NCBI RefSeq assembly: GCF_003387165.1
Contig: NZ_QUMW01000011.1
Span: forward strand, 124,001-188,000
DNA: 64,000 bases
Source of the DNA: Jeotgalicoccus halotolerans
Lineage (GTDB): Bacteria; Bacillota; Bacilli; Staphylococcales; Salinicoccaceae
Direction of reading: 5' to 3'
In this document: positions 26,526 to 35,946 of the stretch, one piece after another
How the letters are laid out: every line of letters starts with the position of its first letter
How positions within the stretch are numbered: position 1 is the first letter of the stretch
Made by a program: the position numbers and the translations under genes
The notes under the pieces: generated by a model
Told to the model about the DNA's origin: nothing
Seen by the model: the letters and a program-made list of their open reading frames with translations, nothing else
The model's database searches: none

Positions 26526-26534
26526 GCGATTACA
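26521..26534 (+). promoter_or_regulatory. cre site (CcpA operator), perfect consensus match
   Basis: TGTAAGCGATTACA fits TGWAANCGNTNWCA at all positions. It lies 46 bases before the lipoprotein ATG, within or just upstream of the promoter, so carbon catabolite repression of that gene is likely. Confidence 0.75.
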
Positions 26535-26580
26535 ATTAATGGTATATTTCTATTAATAACAAATTTAAGGGGATGCATTT

Positions 26581-27036
26581 ATGAACAAAATTTTACTGAC
26601 AATATTAAGTGTTGTTCTTTTGGCAGTGGCGGGATGCGGCGGTGAAGAGTCTGAACTCGATGGTAAAACTCTGGGACTTACTTTACCTAATCCGACTGTT
26701 TCTGAGGAAGATGCTGAGAATAAGGAAGTTAAATTTACACCTAATACACCGGTACTCGACTTTGAATCAGCAGGCGATATCACATTAACATTTAACGGCA
26801 CTACATATCCAGGGGAGTATTCTTTAGAAGAAAGTAATTTATCAATTACTGTCGAAGATGGTGATGCTTCGATGACAATTGATTTTACTGAATTTGAAGA
26901 AAGTGATGATGAATATTTTTCGTACAGCGGAACAGTATCTGATGGTGAATTAAATGAAGCTGACGAGACAAGTCAACTGACGAATGTTTATAAAAACTTT
27001 GGCCTCGGTGAACACTACCTCTTTTTAGAAGAATAA
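26581..27036 (+). CDS. secreted lipoprotein of unknown function
   Basis: A 151-residue protein. A signal peptide (MNKILLTILSVVLLAVAG) ends in the lipobox VAGC, so Cys19 is the likely lipid anchor. The mature protein is strongly acidic and beta-strand-rich, with many Asp/Glu residues and no known enzymatic motif. A ribosome-binding site AAGGGGATG lies upstream. A cre site and repeated AT-rich motifs precede it, and a long hairpin terminator follows. I do not recognise a specific family. Confidence 0.85.
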   Translation: MNKILLTILSVVLLAVAGCGGEESELDGKTLGLTLPNPTVSEEDAENKEVKFTPNTPVLDFESAGDITLTFNGTTYPGEYSLEESNLSITVEDGDASMTIDFTEFEESDDEYFSYSGTVSDGELNEADETSQLTNVYKNFGLGEHYLFLEE

Positions 27037-27044
27037 TTAAAATT

Positions 27045-27129
27045 AAAATCTCCCTTGACTTCTCGGGGAAAAGCATCTGCTGAAGACTGCAGGCTTCAGG
27101 AATGCCCCGGGAAAACATGGGAGATTTTT
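27045..27129 (+). terminator. long nested hairpin terminator
   Basis: An outer stem AAATCTCCC / GGGAGATTT encloses inner stems (CGGGG / CCCCG and GCTGAAG / CTTCAGG), in all about 85 bases, followed by TTTTT. It separates the lipoprotein gene from the converging aspA gene and may serve both. Confidence 0.75.
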
Positions 27130-27150
27130 ATCTGGCTAAATAGTCTTAAC

Positions 27151-28560
27151 TTATTTCGGCAGTTTCGATACGCCGATATTCGTCATTTCAAATGCGTTCA
27201 GCACGTGATCAAGCTGTTCTTCTGTAAGAACTTCATGCTTAGAGCACAGCTGGCGGACCGGAGCACCTGTCTGAATAGCTTCTACTGCAATTGCTGATGC
27301 TTTCTTGTAGCCGATGTGCGGTACAAGAGCTGTAATCACACCAATGCTGTTCTCAACATACGATTTCATTTGTTCTTCGTTCGCAGTAATGCCCGCGATA
27401 CATCTTTCAGTGAAGACTTTGAAACCGTTGTTCATAATGTCGATTGACTGAATCAGGTTAAATGCAAGCACCGGCTCCATTACATTCAGTTCGAATTGTC
27501 CGGCTTCTGACGCCAGACTGATTGTATTGTCATTGCCTATAACCTGGAAGGCAATCTGGTTTACCACTTCAGCCATAACCGGGTTGACTTTGCCCGGCAT
27601 GATTGATGAGCCCGGCTGGCGCGCAGGCAGGTTAATTTCATATAAGCCCGCTTTCGGTCCTGATGCCATCATACGGAAGTCGTTTGCGATTTTCGACATG
27701 TTAATCATACAAATTTTCAATGCTGAAGAAATTTCCGTATATGTATCAGTATTCTGCGTTCCATCTACCAGATTTTCAGCAGATCTCAGCTTATATCCTG
27801 AAATTTTGCTCAGCTCTTCAACTACTGTATCGATGTATTTCTGGTCCGCGTTTAAGCCTGTTCCTACCGCGGTTGCACCAATATTTATTTCATAGAGATT
27901 TTCAAGCGAGTTCGACACACGGCGAATGTCTCTCGACAAAACCTTCGCATAGGCGCTGAATTCCTGGCCAAGACGAATCGGCACGGCATCCTGCAGGTGC
28001 GTGCGTCCCATTTTAATAACGTGGTCAAATTCAACAGCTTTTGCTTCAAATGCCTGACGCATTGTATTCATCGTCTTAAGCAGTGATTCTGCATGAATTA
28101 AGAGACCCACATGCAGGGAAGTCGGGAAGGCATCATTTGTAGACTGGGACATGTTCACATGGTTGTTCGGGCTGATAAAGTCATAGTCGCCTTTTTCGCG
28201 TCCCATAATTTCAAGAGCGCGGTTGGCAATCACTTCGTTCGCGTTCATATTCGTCGAAGTTCCTGCCCCGCCCTGAATCGGATCGACGATAAAGTCGTCG
28301 TGCCACTGGCCTGCAATGATTTCTTCACTCGCCTGCACAATCGCATTCTTTTTATCTTCTTCCAGCACACCATTCGCGAAATTTCCAAGCGCCGCAGCTT
28401 TCTTAACCATTGCCAGGGCGCGGATTAGATCAGTATTTAAACGGTAACCCGTGATCGGGAAATTTTCTAAAGCGCGCAGACTCTGCACCCCGTAGTATGC
28501 CTTATCATCAATTTCTTTTTCTCCAAGAAAATCTGCTTCAATTCTTGTTTTGCTTGTCAT
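27151..28560 (-). CDS. aspA: aspartate ammonia-lyase
   Basis: A 469-residue member of the fumarase/aspartase superfamily, the usual length of aspartase. The signature GSSIMPGKVNPVMAEVVNQ holds the catalytic flexible loop (SS loop), and the N-terminal GEKEIDDKAYYGVQSLRALENFPIT and GGAGTSTNMNANEVIANRA, TNDAFPTSLH blocks are aspartase-typical rather than fumarase-typical. The enzyme converts L-aspartate to fumarate and ammonia in the cytoplasm. The gene begins 23 bases after the stop of the upstream Xaa-Pro peptidase gene, so the two may form one unit for peptide and amino-acid use. Confidence 0.95.
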   Translation of the reverse strand: MTSKTRIEADFLGEKEIDDKAYYGVQSLRALENFPITGYRLNTDLIRALAMVKKAAALGNFANGVLEEDKKNAIVQASEEIIAGQWHDDFIVDPIQGGAGTSTNMNANEVIANRALEIMGREKGDYDFISPNNHVNMSQSTNDAFPTSLHVGLLIHAESLLKTMNTMRQAFEAKAVEFDHVIKMGRTHLQDAVPIRLGQEFSAYAKVLSRDIRRVSNSLENLYEINIGATAVGTGLNADQKYIDTVVEELSKISGYKLRSAENLVDGTQNTDTYTEISSALKICMINMSKIANDFRMMASGPKAGLYEINLPARQPGSSIMPGKVNPVMAEVVNQIAFQVIGNDNTISLASEAGQFELNVMEPVLAFNLIQSIDIMNNGFKVFTERCIAGITANEEQMKSYVENSIGVITALVPHIGYKKASAIAVEAIQTGAPVRQLCSKHEVLTEEQLDHVLNAFEMTNIGVSKLPK

Positions 28561-28583
28561 TTCTGCTGCAGCTCCTAAATTAA

Positions 28584-29672
28584 TTATTTAATAATCATCG
28601 ATTCAAAATCTTTTGGAAAACTATTAAAATTATACGTTGTATCTTCGTCAATATACAGCATATCTTCGATACGCACGCCGCCGATGTCAGGTATATAGAT
28701 ACCCGGTTCGATCGTAATCACATGGCCCGCTTCAAGCTTGTCCGTGTTGCCTCCGTGCACTGACGGCGCTTCATGCACATCGAGTCCGAGTCCGTGGCCG
28801 ATACGGTGCATGAAATATTCACCGTATCCCGCTTCTTCAATTACAGCGCGCGATGTACGGTCGATATCTCCCATCACCGTGCCTTTTTGTGATGCTTTAA
28901 TACCCTCGAGATTTGATCTCAGTACAGTTTTATAAATCTTTTCCTGTTCCGCGGTTGCCTCTCCGACAATAAACGTACGCGTCATATCTGACACATAGCC
29001 TGTATCGGAAACTACACCGAAATCAATCAAAAGAAAGTCTCCGCGCTTGATAACACCTGTTCCCGTTTCACCGTGCGGCATGGCGGATTTTTTACCGGCA
29101 AGCACGCTCGGACCAAAACTCGGACCGGCTGCACCGTACGATTTAAACTGCTTAACAAGAAAGTCCGAAATTTCCATTTCGGTTTTACCTTCGACAGTAA
29201 TCGTTTTTAAATCTTCCAGCGCTCTCTCTGTCATCTCGACCGCGCGCTGAATTTCCGCTTTATCGTGTTTATTCTTTTTGCCGCGGAGATAGTTCACTTC
29301 ATTATCGAGTGTTGAAATATTCTCCGGCGCATATTTTTCAATCAGCCGCAAATATCTCGAATAAATTAAATGTTCTCCTTCAACCGCAATTGTCCTGTTT
29401 TCGTCAATTGTATCAAACACATACTGAAAAGCGTCATCCTTATCGTCGTGCGGCAGATAGGTTGTCAATTTTGTATTGGCTCTGACAGTTTCTCCGTCGA
29501 GCGCCGGGAAAACCATCGCTGTTTCGAGCGTCTTATTATCGACGACGAGCAGCAGCAGTCTTTCATGCGGGTTTAAGTGTACCCCTGTAAAATAAAAAAT
29601 ATTTACCGGATCGGAAATAAGAGAGTAATCTGCTTTAACACTTTCTGCGAGCGCTTCGATTTTACTTGTCAT
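28584..29672 (-). CDS. M24 family Xaa-Pro peptidase (PepQ/aminopeptidase P-like)
   Basis: A 362-residue pita-bread metallopeptidase. The dinuclear metal ligands are visible: Asp in LIDFGVV and in YVSDMTRTF, His in HRIGHGLGLDVHE, Glu in ITIEPGIYI and Glu in VRIEDM. The N-terminal creatinase-like domain is short. It splits X-Pro dipeptides or removes the first residue before proline, feeding peptide-derived amino acids. It is flanked by aspA and an S9 peptidase gene, all on the minus strand, which fits a peptide-use cluster. Confidence 0.92.
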   Translation of the reverse strand: MTSKIEALAESVKADYSLISDPVNIFYFTGVHLNPHERLLLLVVDNKTLETAMVFPALDGETVRANTKLTTYLPHDDKDDAFQYVFDTIDENRTIAVEGEHLIYSRYLRLIEKYAPENISTLDNEVNYLRGKKNKHDKAEIQRAVEMTERALEDLKTITVEGKTEMEISDFLVKQFKSYGAAGPSFGPSVLAGKKSAMPHGETGTGVIKRGDFLLIDFGVVSDTGYVSDMTRTFIVGEATAEQEKIYKTVLRSNLEGIKASQKGTVMGDIDRTSRAVIEEAGYGEYFMHRIGHGLGLDVHEAPSVHGGNTDKLEAGHVITIEPGIYIPDIGGVRIEDMLYIDEDTTYNFNSFPKDFESMIIK

Positions 29673-29688
29673 ACATATCTTCCTCCCA

Positions 29689-31659
29689 TTAATTTTGAGT
29701 TAAATACTGATCAAACCAGCGCACGATGTGCGCCAGCCGCTGCATTTTCAAGCTTGGTTTTCCTGAACGCGACAGTTCATGGGAAGATTCCGGGAAGCGG
29801 ACAAATTCTGTTTCCTTCTCATGAGATTTCAGCTCGATAAAGAGCTGCTCCGCCTGTTCAATCGGACAGCGGATATCTTGTTCGCCGTGCAGAATCAATA
29901 ACGGTGTTTCGACATTCTTCGCATATTTCAGCGGCGAATGATGCCACAGTTTGTCGAGATTATCGAGTCCCGCTAAGATCTGCCATTCCGTAAAGTAATA
30001 ACCGATATCGGAAACTCCTCTAAAACTGATCCAGTTGCTGATTGAGCGCTGTGTAACCGCAGCTTTAAAGCGGTTCGTCTGTCCGACAATCCAGTTCGTC
30101 ATGAAACCGCCGTAGGAGCCGCCGGTCACACCAAGATTATCTTTATCAATCCAGTCATACTTATCCGTAATGTAATCGACAGCACTCATAATATCTTTGT
30201 AATCACCGTTGCCGTAGTCGCCGCGGACAGCATCAACAAACTCCTGGGAGTAGCTGTGAGAGCCTCTCGGATTAATGAATAATACTGCATATCCTTTTGC
30301 CGCGAGCAGCTGCATTTCATGGAAATACGTATTTGCATACAGCGCATGCGGACCGCCGTGAATATTTGTTACCATCGGATAGTTTTTACCTGCCTCGTAT
30401 CCAGCGGGTTTCATAAACCAGCCGTGCACGGCTGTCTCATCAAAACTTGAAAACTCAACCGGTTCCGGTTTAACAAGTTCTGTATCTGTTACGTAATCAT
30501 AATTAATTTCTGTCAGTTGTGATAATTCTTCAGTTTTAAAATCAAACTTATACAGTTCGCTCGGTGAGACGTGAGTCGAAATCGTTAAGTAAGCCGCTTC
30601 ACTGTCCGCATCCATACCGAAAATATTGTGCTCGCCGCGGAGCAGCGGACGGATATTTCCTTCCACATCACCTTTATATAAGTTGACACTGCCGAATTCT
30701 GAAACGAGAAATACATATTCATTATTTGAGATCCATTCTGCTGTATTGCCTTCGGCATTCTGCTGAGTATCCTGTACCACCAGCCCGCCGACCGGCTTAT
30801 CCAGTTTCGTAGTGACATCGATGCTCTCTTCCGTTTCTATATCATAAACCTCGATATGCGGATGCGTTGCATTTTTAAACTTGCGCGTCATGAGCGTCAT
30901 TAAAATATGTTTTTGGTCTCCGGAAATTTCCGCTTTCATAAATCCTGCATCATCACGAATTAATTTATCTTCTCCGTCAATATGCAGATACAGCTTTTGT
31001 GCGAAATTAAAATCCGGATTTTCGCTCTTATCTGTCGCATAGATAAAACCGCCTTCAAACACATCGTACAGCGTAAAGTTTTCGTCACCGGAAAGCACAG
31101 TCTCAGTCTCGCCGGATTGAATACCGATTGATTTTACCGCAGTATATTTTTCTGTTAGTACGCCGTACGGTCCCGGGCCGCCGTCGCTTTTATATTTCAT
31201 GCGGTTAATTACTATCGCTTCGGGCTTTTTATCTTTATCGTCTTTGTCATCTTCATCTTTTTTGTCTTCAGAATTCTTCTCACTTGAAACGTGATAAAAC
31301 ACCGAATTTCCGTCGTGCGAGAATTGAGCGCCGAATACCCCATCATCTTCGTGCGTCAGCTGCTCGCGTTCACCGCCAGCGTGTCTCAGTATAAAAACCT
31401 GTGATTTTTTATCGTCATCCGGTGCTGTAAATAATGTCATCGTTCCATCATGTGAATGAGCGACATTTGTTACCGTCTCATCCTTATATGTAAGCTGGAT
31501 ATTACCCCTGCCGTCAAAATTATGAAGATAGGAATAGTAAGTATCCTTTTCTTCATCTGTCTTTGTCACAAGGTAAGTGACTTTGCCGGTATGTGGAACA
31601 GCTTTCGGCGATGAAACCGATTTAATTTTGAAAATATCTTCTATTGAAACTTTATTCAT
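29689..31659 (-). CDS. S9 family prolyl oligopeptidase-like peptidase
   Basis: A 656-residue protein: an N-terminal seven-bladed beta-propeller (about 1-390) and a C-terminal alpha/beta-hydrolase domain. Catalytic residues can be seen: Ser in GGSYGGFMTNW, Asp in LHGEQDIRCP and His in PESSHELSR. An acidic low-complexity insertion rich in Asp/Lys/Glu at about 130-150 interrupts the propeller. No signal peptide is seen, so cytoplasmic. It likely degrades short peptides and sits 16 bases upstream of the M24 gene. Confidence 0.92.
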   Translation of the reverse strand: MNKVSIEDIFKIKSVSSPKAVPHTGKVTYLVTKTDEEKDTYYSYLHNFDGRGNIQLTYKDETVTNVAHSHDGTMTLFTAPDDDKKSQVFILRHAGGEREQLTHEDDGVFGAQFSHDGNSVFYHVSSEKNSEDKKDEDDKDDKDKKPEAIVINRMKYKSDGGPGPYGVLTEKYTAVKSIGIQSGETETVLSGDENFTLYDVFEGGFIYATDKSENPDFNFAQKLYLHIDGEDKLIRDDAGFMKAEISGDQKHILMTLMTRKFKNATHPHIEVYDIETEESIDVTTKLDKPVGGLVVQDTQQNAEGNTAEWISNNEYVFLVSEFGSVNLYKGDVEGNIRPLLRGEHNIFGMDADSEAAYLTISTHVSPSELYKFDFKTEELSQLTEINYDYVTDTELVKPEPVEFSSFDETAVHGWFMKPAGYEAGKNYPMVTNIHGGPHALYANTYFHEMQLLAAKGYAVLFINPRGSHSYSQEFVDAVRGDYGNGDYKDIMSAVDYITDKYDWIDKDNLGVTGGSYGGFMTNWIVGQTNRFKAAVTQRSISNWISFRGVSDIGYYFTEWQILAGLDNLDKLWHHSPLKYAKNVETPLLILHGEQDIRCPIEQAEQLFIELKSHEKETEFVRFPESSHELSRSGKPSLKMQRLAHIVRWFDQYLTQN

Positions 31660-31752
31660 CTAATCTCCCCTTTTTTATAAATATAACATTCTTTAACGCG
31701 GGTTTACTAATTATTCCGCAATATTATGTCAGAATATTTAATCATCATCCTG

Positions 31753-32706
31753 TTAACGTGCGTTGACAAGAATACGTTTATAAAGAAGAAACATAAACAG
31801 CGGGACGGCCGACAGCATGACCATGACTCCTGTCGGAATCTGCAGCGGCGCAATGAGCGTCCGGCCGAGCGTATCGATGATGAGAATATACAGTCCTCCA
31901 ATTAAAACCGACCGTTTCAAGAGCGGCCGGAAAGCCATCGGTTTAACATATAAAATAATCTGCGGAATGATAATGCCGACAAGTGCAATAATGCCGGTGT
32001 AGCTGATGGCAACAAGCGGTGGCACAGATGCTGTAATCAGCAGTGCCGGCCGTATTACACTGACATTGACACCGAGCGCATGCGCTCTTATATCGCCAAG
32101 TTTAAGCAGATCGAGTACCCGGCCGCAGCGTTCCAGAATAATGAATGCCGCCGAGGTCAGTATCAGCAGCACTGACACCCGGCTGAAGTCCGCTCCGCCG
32201 AGCGAGCCGAACATGTAGCGGGCAATATTCGCAGTATCTTCCGGAAATATCAGAATAATAATATACAGCACACCTGATAATAAAGCGCCGAGCAGAATAC
32301 CGGTAATAATCAGCGTTTCCGGCCTGTAAGTTAAATCAAGCTTCCGCGCAATCAACAGAACAGCGAGCAGACTGACAAGACCGAGTACGATACTTAAAAC
32401 CGGCGCAAAAGCTGCGGGGATCACTGTAACTACAGTAACCGCCGCGCCGAGCACCGCACCGTTTGCCATACCCAGGGTGAAGCTGTCCGCCATGGGATTT
32501 TTTAAAATAATCTGGAAAACAGCGCCGCTCATCGCGAGCGCCGCTCCTGTTAATACCGCCATCAGCGCTCTCGGCAGCCGTACATCAAGCATGATAGTGA
32601 AGGCCTGCATATTGTTTATATCCCCGATATTTACCGAACCGGTAAATATGCTCAGCACCACGCTGATAATCAGCAGAAATACGAGAATACAGTTGGTTTT
32701 ATTCAT
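31753..32706 (-). CDS. FecCD-family ABC permease (iron-siderophore/B12 type)
   Basis: A 317-residue polytopic membrane protein of the BtuC/FecCD family. Recognisable parts are LDVRLPRALMAVLTGAALA near the N-terminus, MANGAVLGA, LGDIRAHALGVNV, and AISYTGIIALVGIIIPQI. It overlaps the binding-protein gene by 8 bases. No ATPase gene lies beside it, so it must use one encoded elsewhere, as happens in Staphylococcus. It likely imports a siderophore or cobalamin. Confidence 0.9.
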   Translation of the reverse strand: MNKTNCILVFLLIISVVLSIFTGSVNIGDINNMQAFTIMLDVRLPRALMAVLTGAALAMSGAVFQIILKNPMADSFTLGMANGAVLGAAVTVVTVIPAAFAPVLSIVLGLVSLLAVLLIARKLDLTYRPETLIITGILLGALLSGVLYIIILIFPEDTANIARYMFGSLGGADFSRVSVLLILTSAAFIILERCGRVLDLLKLGDIRAHALGVNVSVIRPALLITASVPPLVAISYTGIIALVGIIIPQIILYVKPMAFRPLLKRSVLIGGLYILIIDTLGRTLIAPLQIPTGVMVMLSAVPLFMFLLYKRILVNAR

Positions 32707-33565
32707 ACACGCACTCTGCGATCGCAGTCAGTCCTTCAGTAAATCTCGGTCCCGGACGCGAAATCAGATTCGGATCCGGTGTACACTGGTTTTCTTTTTC
32801 AGTTATTGCTGCGCCCTCCAGACCCGAAATCTCATCAAGCGCATGGGTAAGTTCTTCGTTGCTGATACCGAGTGTTGAAAGTACAATTTCCGGTTCGCGG
32901 GCTATCACATCTTCCGATGTTACCGCAGGATAGCCCGTCACATCTTCGAAAGCATTATCAATATTTAATGTGTCCAGAAAATCATCGATAAAAGTATCTT
33001 CTCCTGCAGTATATATATCCGGCGCCGTAGAAATCAGAATCAGCACTTTATCCTCCGCTTTTTCCCCGCTGTATTGATTGTGAATTTCTTCAACCTCCTG
33101 CTGCAGTGATGCATTTAATTCTTTTGCCGTTTCTTCTCTCTCGATAAAGCTTCCAATATCGGTAATGGTGCCGTAAATCTCATCAATTCCCTGTGCATCA
33201 TCAACAACGAGGACCTCTGCGCCGGTACTTTCTGCCGCTCTTGTAATCATATCCGCATTTGCGTCATGACCTGAGGCATGTGAAATAATATGTGTAGGGT
33301 TGAGCGCCGTCATCGCTTCTTCATCGAGTGCGAAAGTATCGAGACGCGTCAGGTTTTCGCCGAGGTCTTCAGGATAATCGTCGACTGTTGTAATAGCGAC
33401 AAGACTGTCCTTTTCCCCAAGTTCGGCGACAATTTCAGTATTGCTCGGCATCAGTGAGATGATGCGCATTTCTTCACCGTCCGGCATTTGAACTTGTTCG
33501 CCGTTTTCATTGCCGCAGGCAGTGAGTAAAAATATCGAGGTCAGCAGTATGCAGAGTTTTTTCAT
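32699..33565 (-). CDS. ABC transporter substrate-binding lipoprotein, BtuF/FecB-like
   Basis: A 288-residue lipoprotein with a signal peptide and lipobox LTAC (Cys17). The two lobes joined by a long helix are typical of class III binding proteins: RIISLMPSNTEIVAELGEKDSLVAIT and the segment NPTHIISHA. The N-terminal motif S-L-x-P-S-N-T-E and the YPEDLG motif match BtuF-type B12-binding proteins of Bacillales. No cobalamin riboswitch is seen upstream. The permease is the next gene. Iron-siderophore binding is the alternative. Confidence 0.88.
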   Translation of the reverse strand: MKKLCILLTSIFLLTACGNENGEQVQMPDGEEMRIISLMPSNTEIVAELGEKDSLVAITTVDDYPEDLGENLTRLDTFALDEEAMTALNPTHIISHASGHDANADMITRAAESTGAEVLVVDDAQGIDEIYGTITDIGSFIEREETAKELNASLQQEVEEIHNQYSGEKAEDKVLILISTAPDIYTAGEDTFIDDFLDTLNIDNAFEDVTGYPAVTSEDVIAREPEIVLSTLGISNEELTHALDEISGLEGAAITEKENQCTPDPNLISRPGPRFTEGLTAIAECVYE

Positions 33566-33660
33566 GGATGTTTCCCCTTTCCGTCATTTGGATATCATCG
33601 TGGTTCATTACCTTCATTATATTAAAGTTCTCTGCTCTTATACAGAGTCAATGTCTAAAC

Positions 33661-33686
33661 AAAAAACCTGAACTTTACAGTTCAGG
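33661..33686 (-). terminator. terminator of the argS transcript
   Basis: CCTGAAC / GTTCAGG stem with a TTTTTT tail on the minus strand. Confidence 0.85.
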
Positions 33687-33702
33687 CTTCAGCTTATTAA
33701 TT

Positions 33703-35349
33703 TTACATTTTTTCAGGTGCTGATACATCAATCAGACCGAGTGCGTTTTCCAGTGTCTGGCGTACAGCTTCAATCATCAATATATAAGCACGTGTTTTAT
33801 CGGCATTCTCACCGAGTACTTTTTCTGCATTATAGAATTTGTGGAAGCTTGCAGCGAGATCGTGAATGTAGTTCGGAATACGCTGGGTTGCACGTGATTC
33901 TGCCGCCCCTTTCACGATATTCGGGAATTCCAGTACTTTTTTCAACAGCTCAAGCGCCTGCTCCTGCTCAATAATATCAACCGGATTTTCCATGTCGATT
34001 TCAAAGCCCTGCTCTTTCGCCTGGCGTAAAATACTGCAGATTCTCGCATGGGCATACTGAGCGTAATACACAGGGTTATCGCTTGATTCACTGCGGGCAA
34101 GATCTAAGTCAAAATCGAAGTGAGTGTCCGTTGAACGCATAATCATAAAGTAACGTGCTGCGTCTACACCAATCATATCAATCAGGTCACGCAGTGTGAC
34201 TGCTTTACCTGTACGCTTGCTCATCTTCACTTCTTCACCGTTTTCGATTAAACGGACAAGCTGCATAATCTGAATTTCCAGCTTGTCAGGATTCTCTCCG
34301 AGCGCACCTAATGAAGCTTTCAGACGGTTGATGTAACCGTGGTGGTCTGCACCGAATAAGTTAATCAGTTTGTCATAGCCCCGCTCAACTTTGTCATAGT
34401 GATATGCGATGTCCGGCATTAAGTAAGTCAGAGTGCCGTCGCTTTTTACAAGTACCCGGTCTTTATCGTCTTTAAAGTCTGTCGTACGCAGCCATGTTGC
34501 ATCATCCGCTTCGAAAACATAGCCGTTGTCTTTCATCTTCGCCATCGCTTCATCGATTTCGCCGCTTTCGTAAAGCGATGTTTCACTGAACCAGCTGTCA
34601 AATTTGATGCGGAACTCTTCAAGATCCGCTTTCAATTTGCGCATTTCATATTCGACACCAAGGTCCCGGAATTTAGAAATCCTCTCCGCTTCTTCAAGAT
34701 TTTTATATTCAGGATGCTCAGACGCCAGTTTTTCACCGATGACTTTTATATCTTTACCGTTATAGCCGTCTTCAGGCATATTCAGCCCCTCGCCGAGCGC
34801 TTCAAAATAACGCGCTTCGATCGATTTCGCCAGGTTGTTAATCTGGTTTCCGGCATCGTTAATATAGTATTCACGCGTTACATCATAACCCGCAAAGTCC
34901 ATAATATTCGAAAGCGTTGCGCCGACCGATGCGTTTCTCGCATGTCCGATATGCAGATCCCCAGTCGGGTTCGCACTCACGAACTCAATCAAAACCTTTT
35001 CAGCTGTTTCACGCTCTGTGCGGCCGTAATTTTCTTTCTTATCTAAGACAGTGTAAATAACATTCGCAAGCTCCGCTGTCTCCATTTTAAAGTTGATAAA
35101 ACCCGGTCCTGCGATGCTGACTTCTTTAATGCTTGCCGCTTCCTTGTCGATGTTTTCAATAATCGCTTCTGCGATGTCGCGCGGATTTTTACGCGCAAGC
35201 TTTGTCAGCATCATCGCTGCATTCGTTGAAAAGTCCCCGTTTTTCTTATCTTTTGGAACTTCAACTTTGATTTCAGGAACTTCATCTACTAATTCCGCTT
35301 TTTTAATCGCGGCTTCAATCGCTTCTTTTAACTGCTGTTTTAAGTTCAT
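33703..35349 (-). CDS. argS: arginine--tRNA ligase
   Basis: A 548-residue class I aminoacyl-tRNA synthetase. [18 protein letters not shown] has the HIGH motif, and [13 protein letters not shown] the KMSK motif; the N-terminal tRNA-binding domain and C-terminal anticodon domain ([11 protein letters not shown]) are present. It charges tRNA-Arg with arginine. It follows the YwiB-like gene by only 2 bases, an arrangement known from Bacillus. No T-box leader is seen before the upstream gene. Confidence 0.97.
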   Translation of the reverse strand: MNLKQQLKEAIEAAIKKAELVDEVPEIKVEVPKDKKNGDFSTNAAMMLTKLARKNPRDIAEAIIENIDKEAASIKEVSIAGPGFINFKMETAELANVIYTVLDKKENYGRTERETAEKVLIEFVSANPTGDLHIGHARNASVGATLSNIMDFAGYDVTREYYINDAGNQINNLAKSIEARYFEALGEGLNMPEDGYNGKDIKVIGEKLASEHPEYKNLEEAERISKFRDLGVEYEMRKLKADLEEFRIKFDSWFSETSLYESGEIDEAMAKMKDNGYVFEADDATWLRTTDFKDDKDRVLVKSDGTLTYLMPDIAYHYDKVERGYDKLINLFGADHHGYINRLKASLGALGENPDKLEIQIMQLVRLIENGEEVKMSKRTGKAVTLRDLIDMIGVDAARYFMIMRSTDTHFDFDLDLARSESSDNPVYYAQYAHARICSILRQAKEQGFEIDMENPVDIIEQEQALELLKKVLEFPNIVKGAAESRATQRIPNYIHDLAASFHKFYNAEKVLGENADKTRAYILMIEAVRQTLENALGLIDVSAPEKM

Positions 35350-35351
35350 AA

Positions 35352-35750
35352 TTAAATCCTTTCCAACGTGTATTTATATTTGCCGAGCAATACGCCGCTT
35401 TCAAATAAATCATATTTGACCGTCAGTGTTCCGTCGCCGGTTTTAAGTTCATGTGTCACTATTTCAAAATGATGCCTGCCTGCCGGAGAGTCATAAAACG
35501 TATCCGTCTTCACACCTTCTTCGAAATAAAAGTTCATATTGATCAGACCCCGCCGCTGGAGCTTAACGAAATTATCTCCCAGTCTCACTGTCACTTTCAG
35601 TTCATGCTCATCGAGCGCTTCTGTGTAGCGCAGATAAGTATCCCCTTTTTTAATTTCTGTGACCTTGAGTTTCTGTTCGTATTTAGTTTCTTCTCCGTGC
35701 ATGAATACCAGCTGGGTTAAATTGCAGTCATGCGTTATATTTTCGGTCAT
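35352..35750 (-). CDS. DUF1934 family protein (YwiB-like)
   Basis: A 132-residue soluble beta-barrel-like protein. The region [43 protein letters not shown] and the terminal [18 protein letters not shown] match the calycin-like DUF1934 family, where genes sit in front of argS in Bacillales. The function is unknown. It begins the ywiB-argS unit. Confidence 0.85.
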   Translation of the reverse strand: MTENITHDCNLTQLVFMHGEETKYEQKLKVTEIKKGDTYLRYTEALDEHELKVTVRLGDNFVKLQRRGLINMNFYFEEGVKTDTFYDSPAGRHHFEIVTHELKTGDGTLTVKYDLFESGVLLGKYKYTLERI

Positions 35751-35810
35751 TTTCTATCACCTTCAGTATCGTAAATTATATCATAACAGGCACCTGATTG
35801 GTCTTAAGAA

Positions 35811-35840
35811 AAATAAAAAAGGCAGGGCAACTGCCCCGCC
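35811..35840 (-). terminator. terminator after glycerol dehydrogenase
   Basis: GGCGGGGCA / TGCCCTGCC stem (one mismatch) ending in TTTTTT on the minus strand. The rest of 35751-35946 shows no gene. Confidence 0.8.
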
Positions 35841-35946
35841 TTTATGTCCTAGTTATATGTCTATAACTACTCTTTATTTTATCCATAGATGACCTAATGT
35901 GCAATGTCTAATCTAAAAGACACAAAAAAGACATATTCTCATCGTC

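Noticed and set aside
32699-33700. Cobalamin riboswitch upstream of the BtuF-like gene
   Set aside because: The leader is short and no B12-box-like sequence or extended structure is seen.
33717-35046. Plus-strand frames inside argS (33717-33974, 34714-35046)
   Set aside because: They lie antisense to a clearly conserved gene and lack ribosome-binding sites and family motifs.
35352-35900. T-box leader for argS
   Set aside because: No specifier loop, T-box sequence or antiterminator is visible upstream of the YwiB-like gene.
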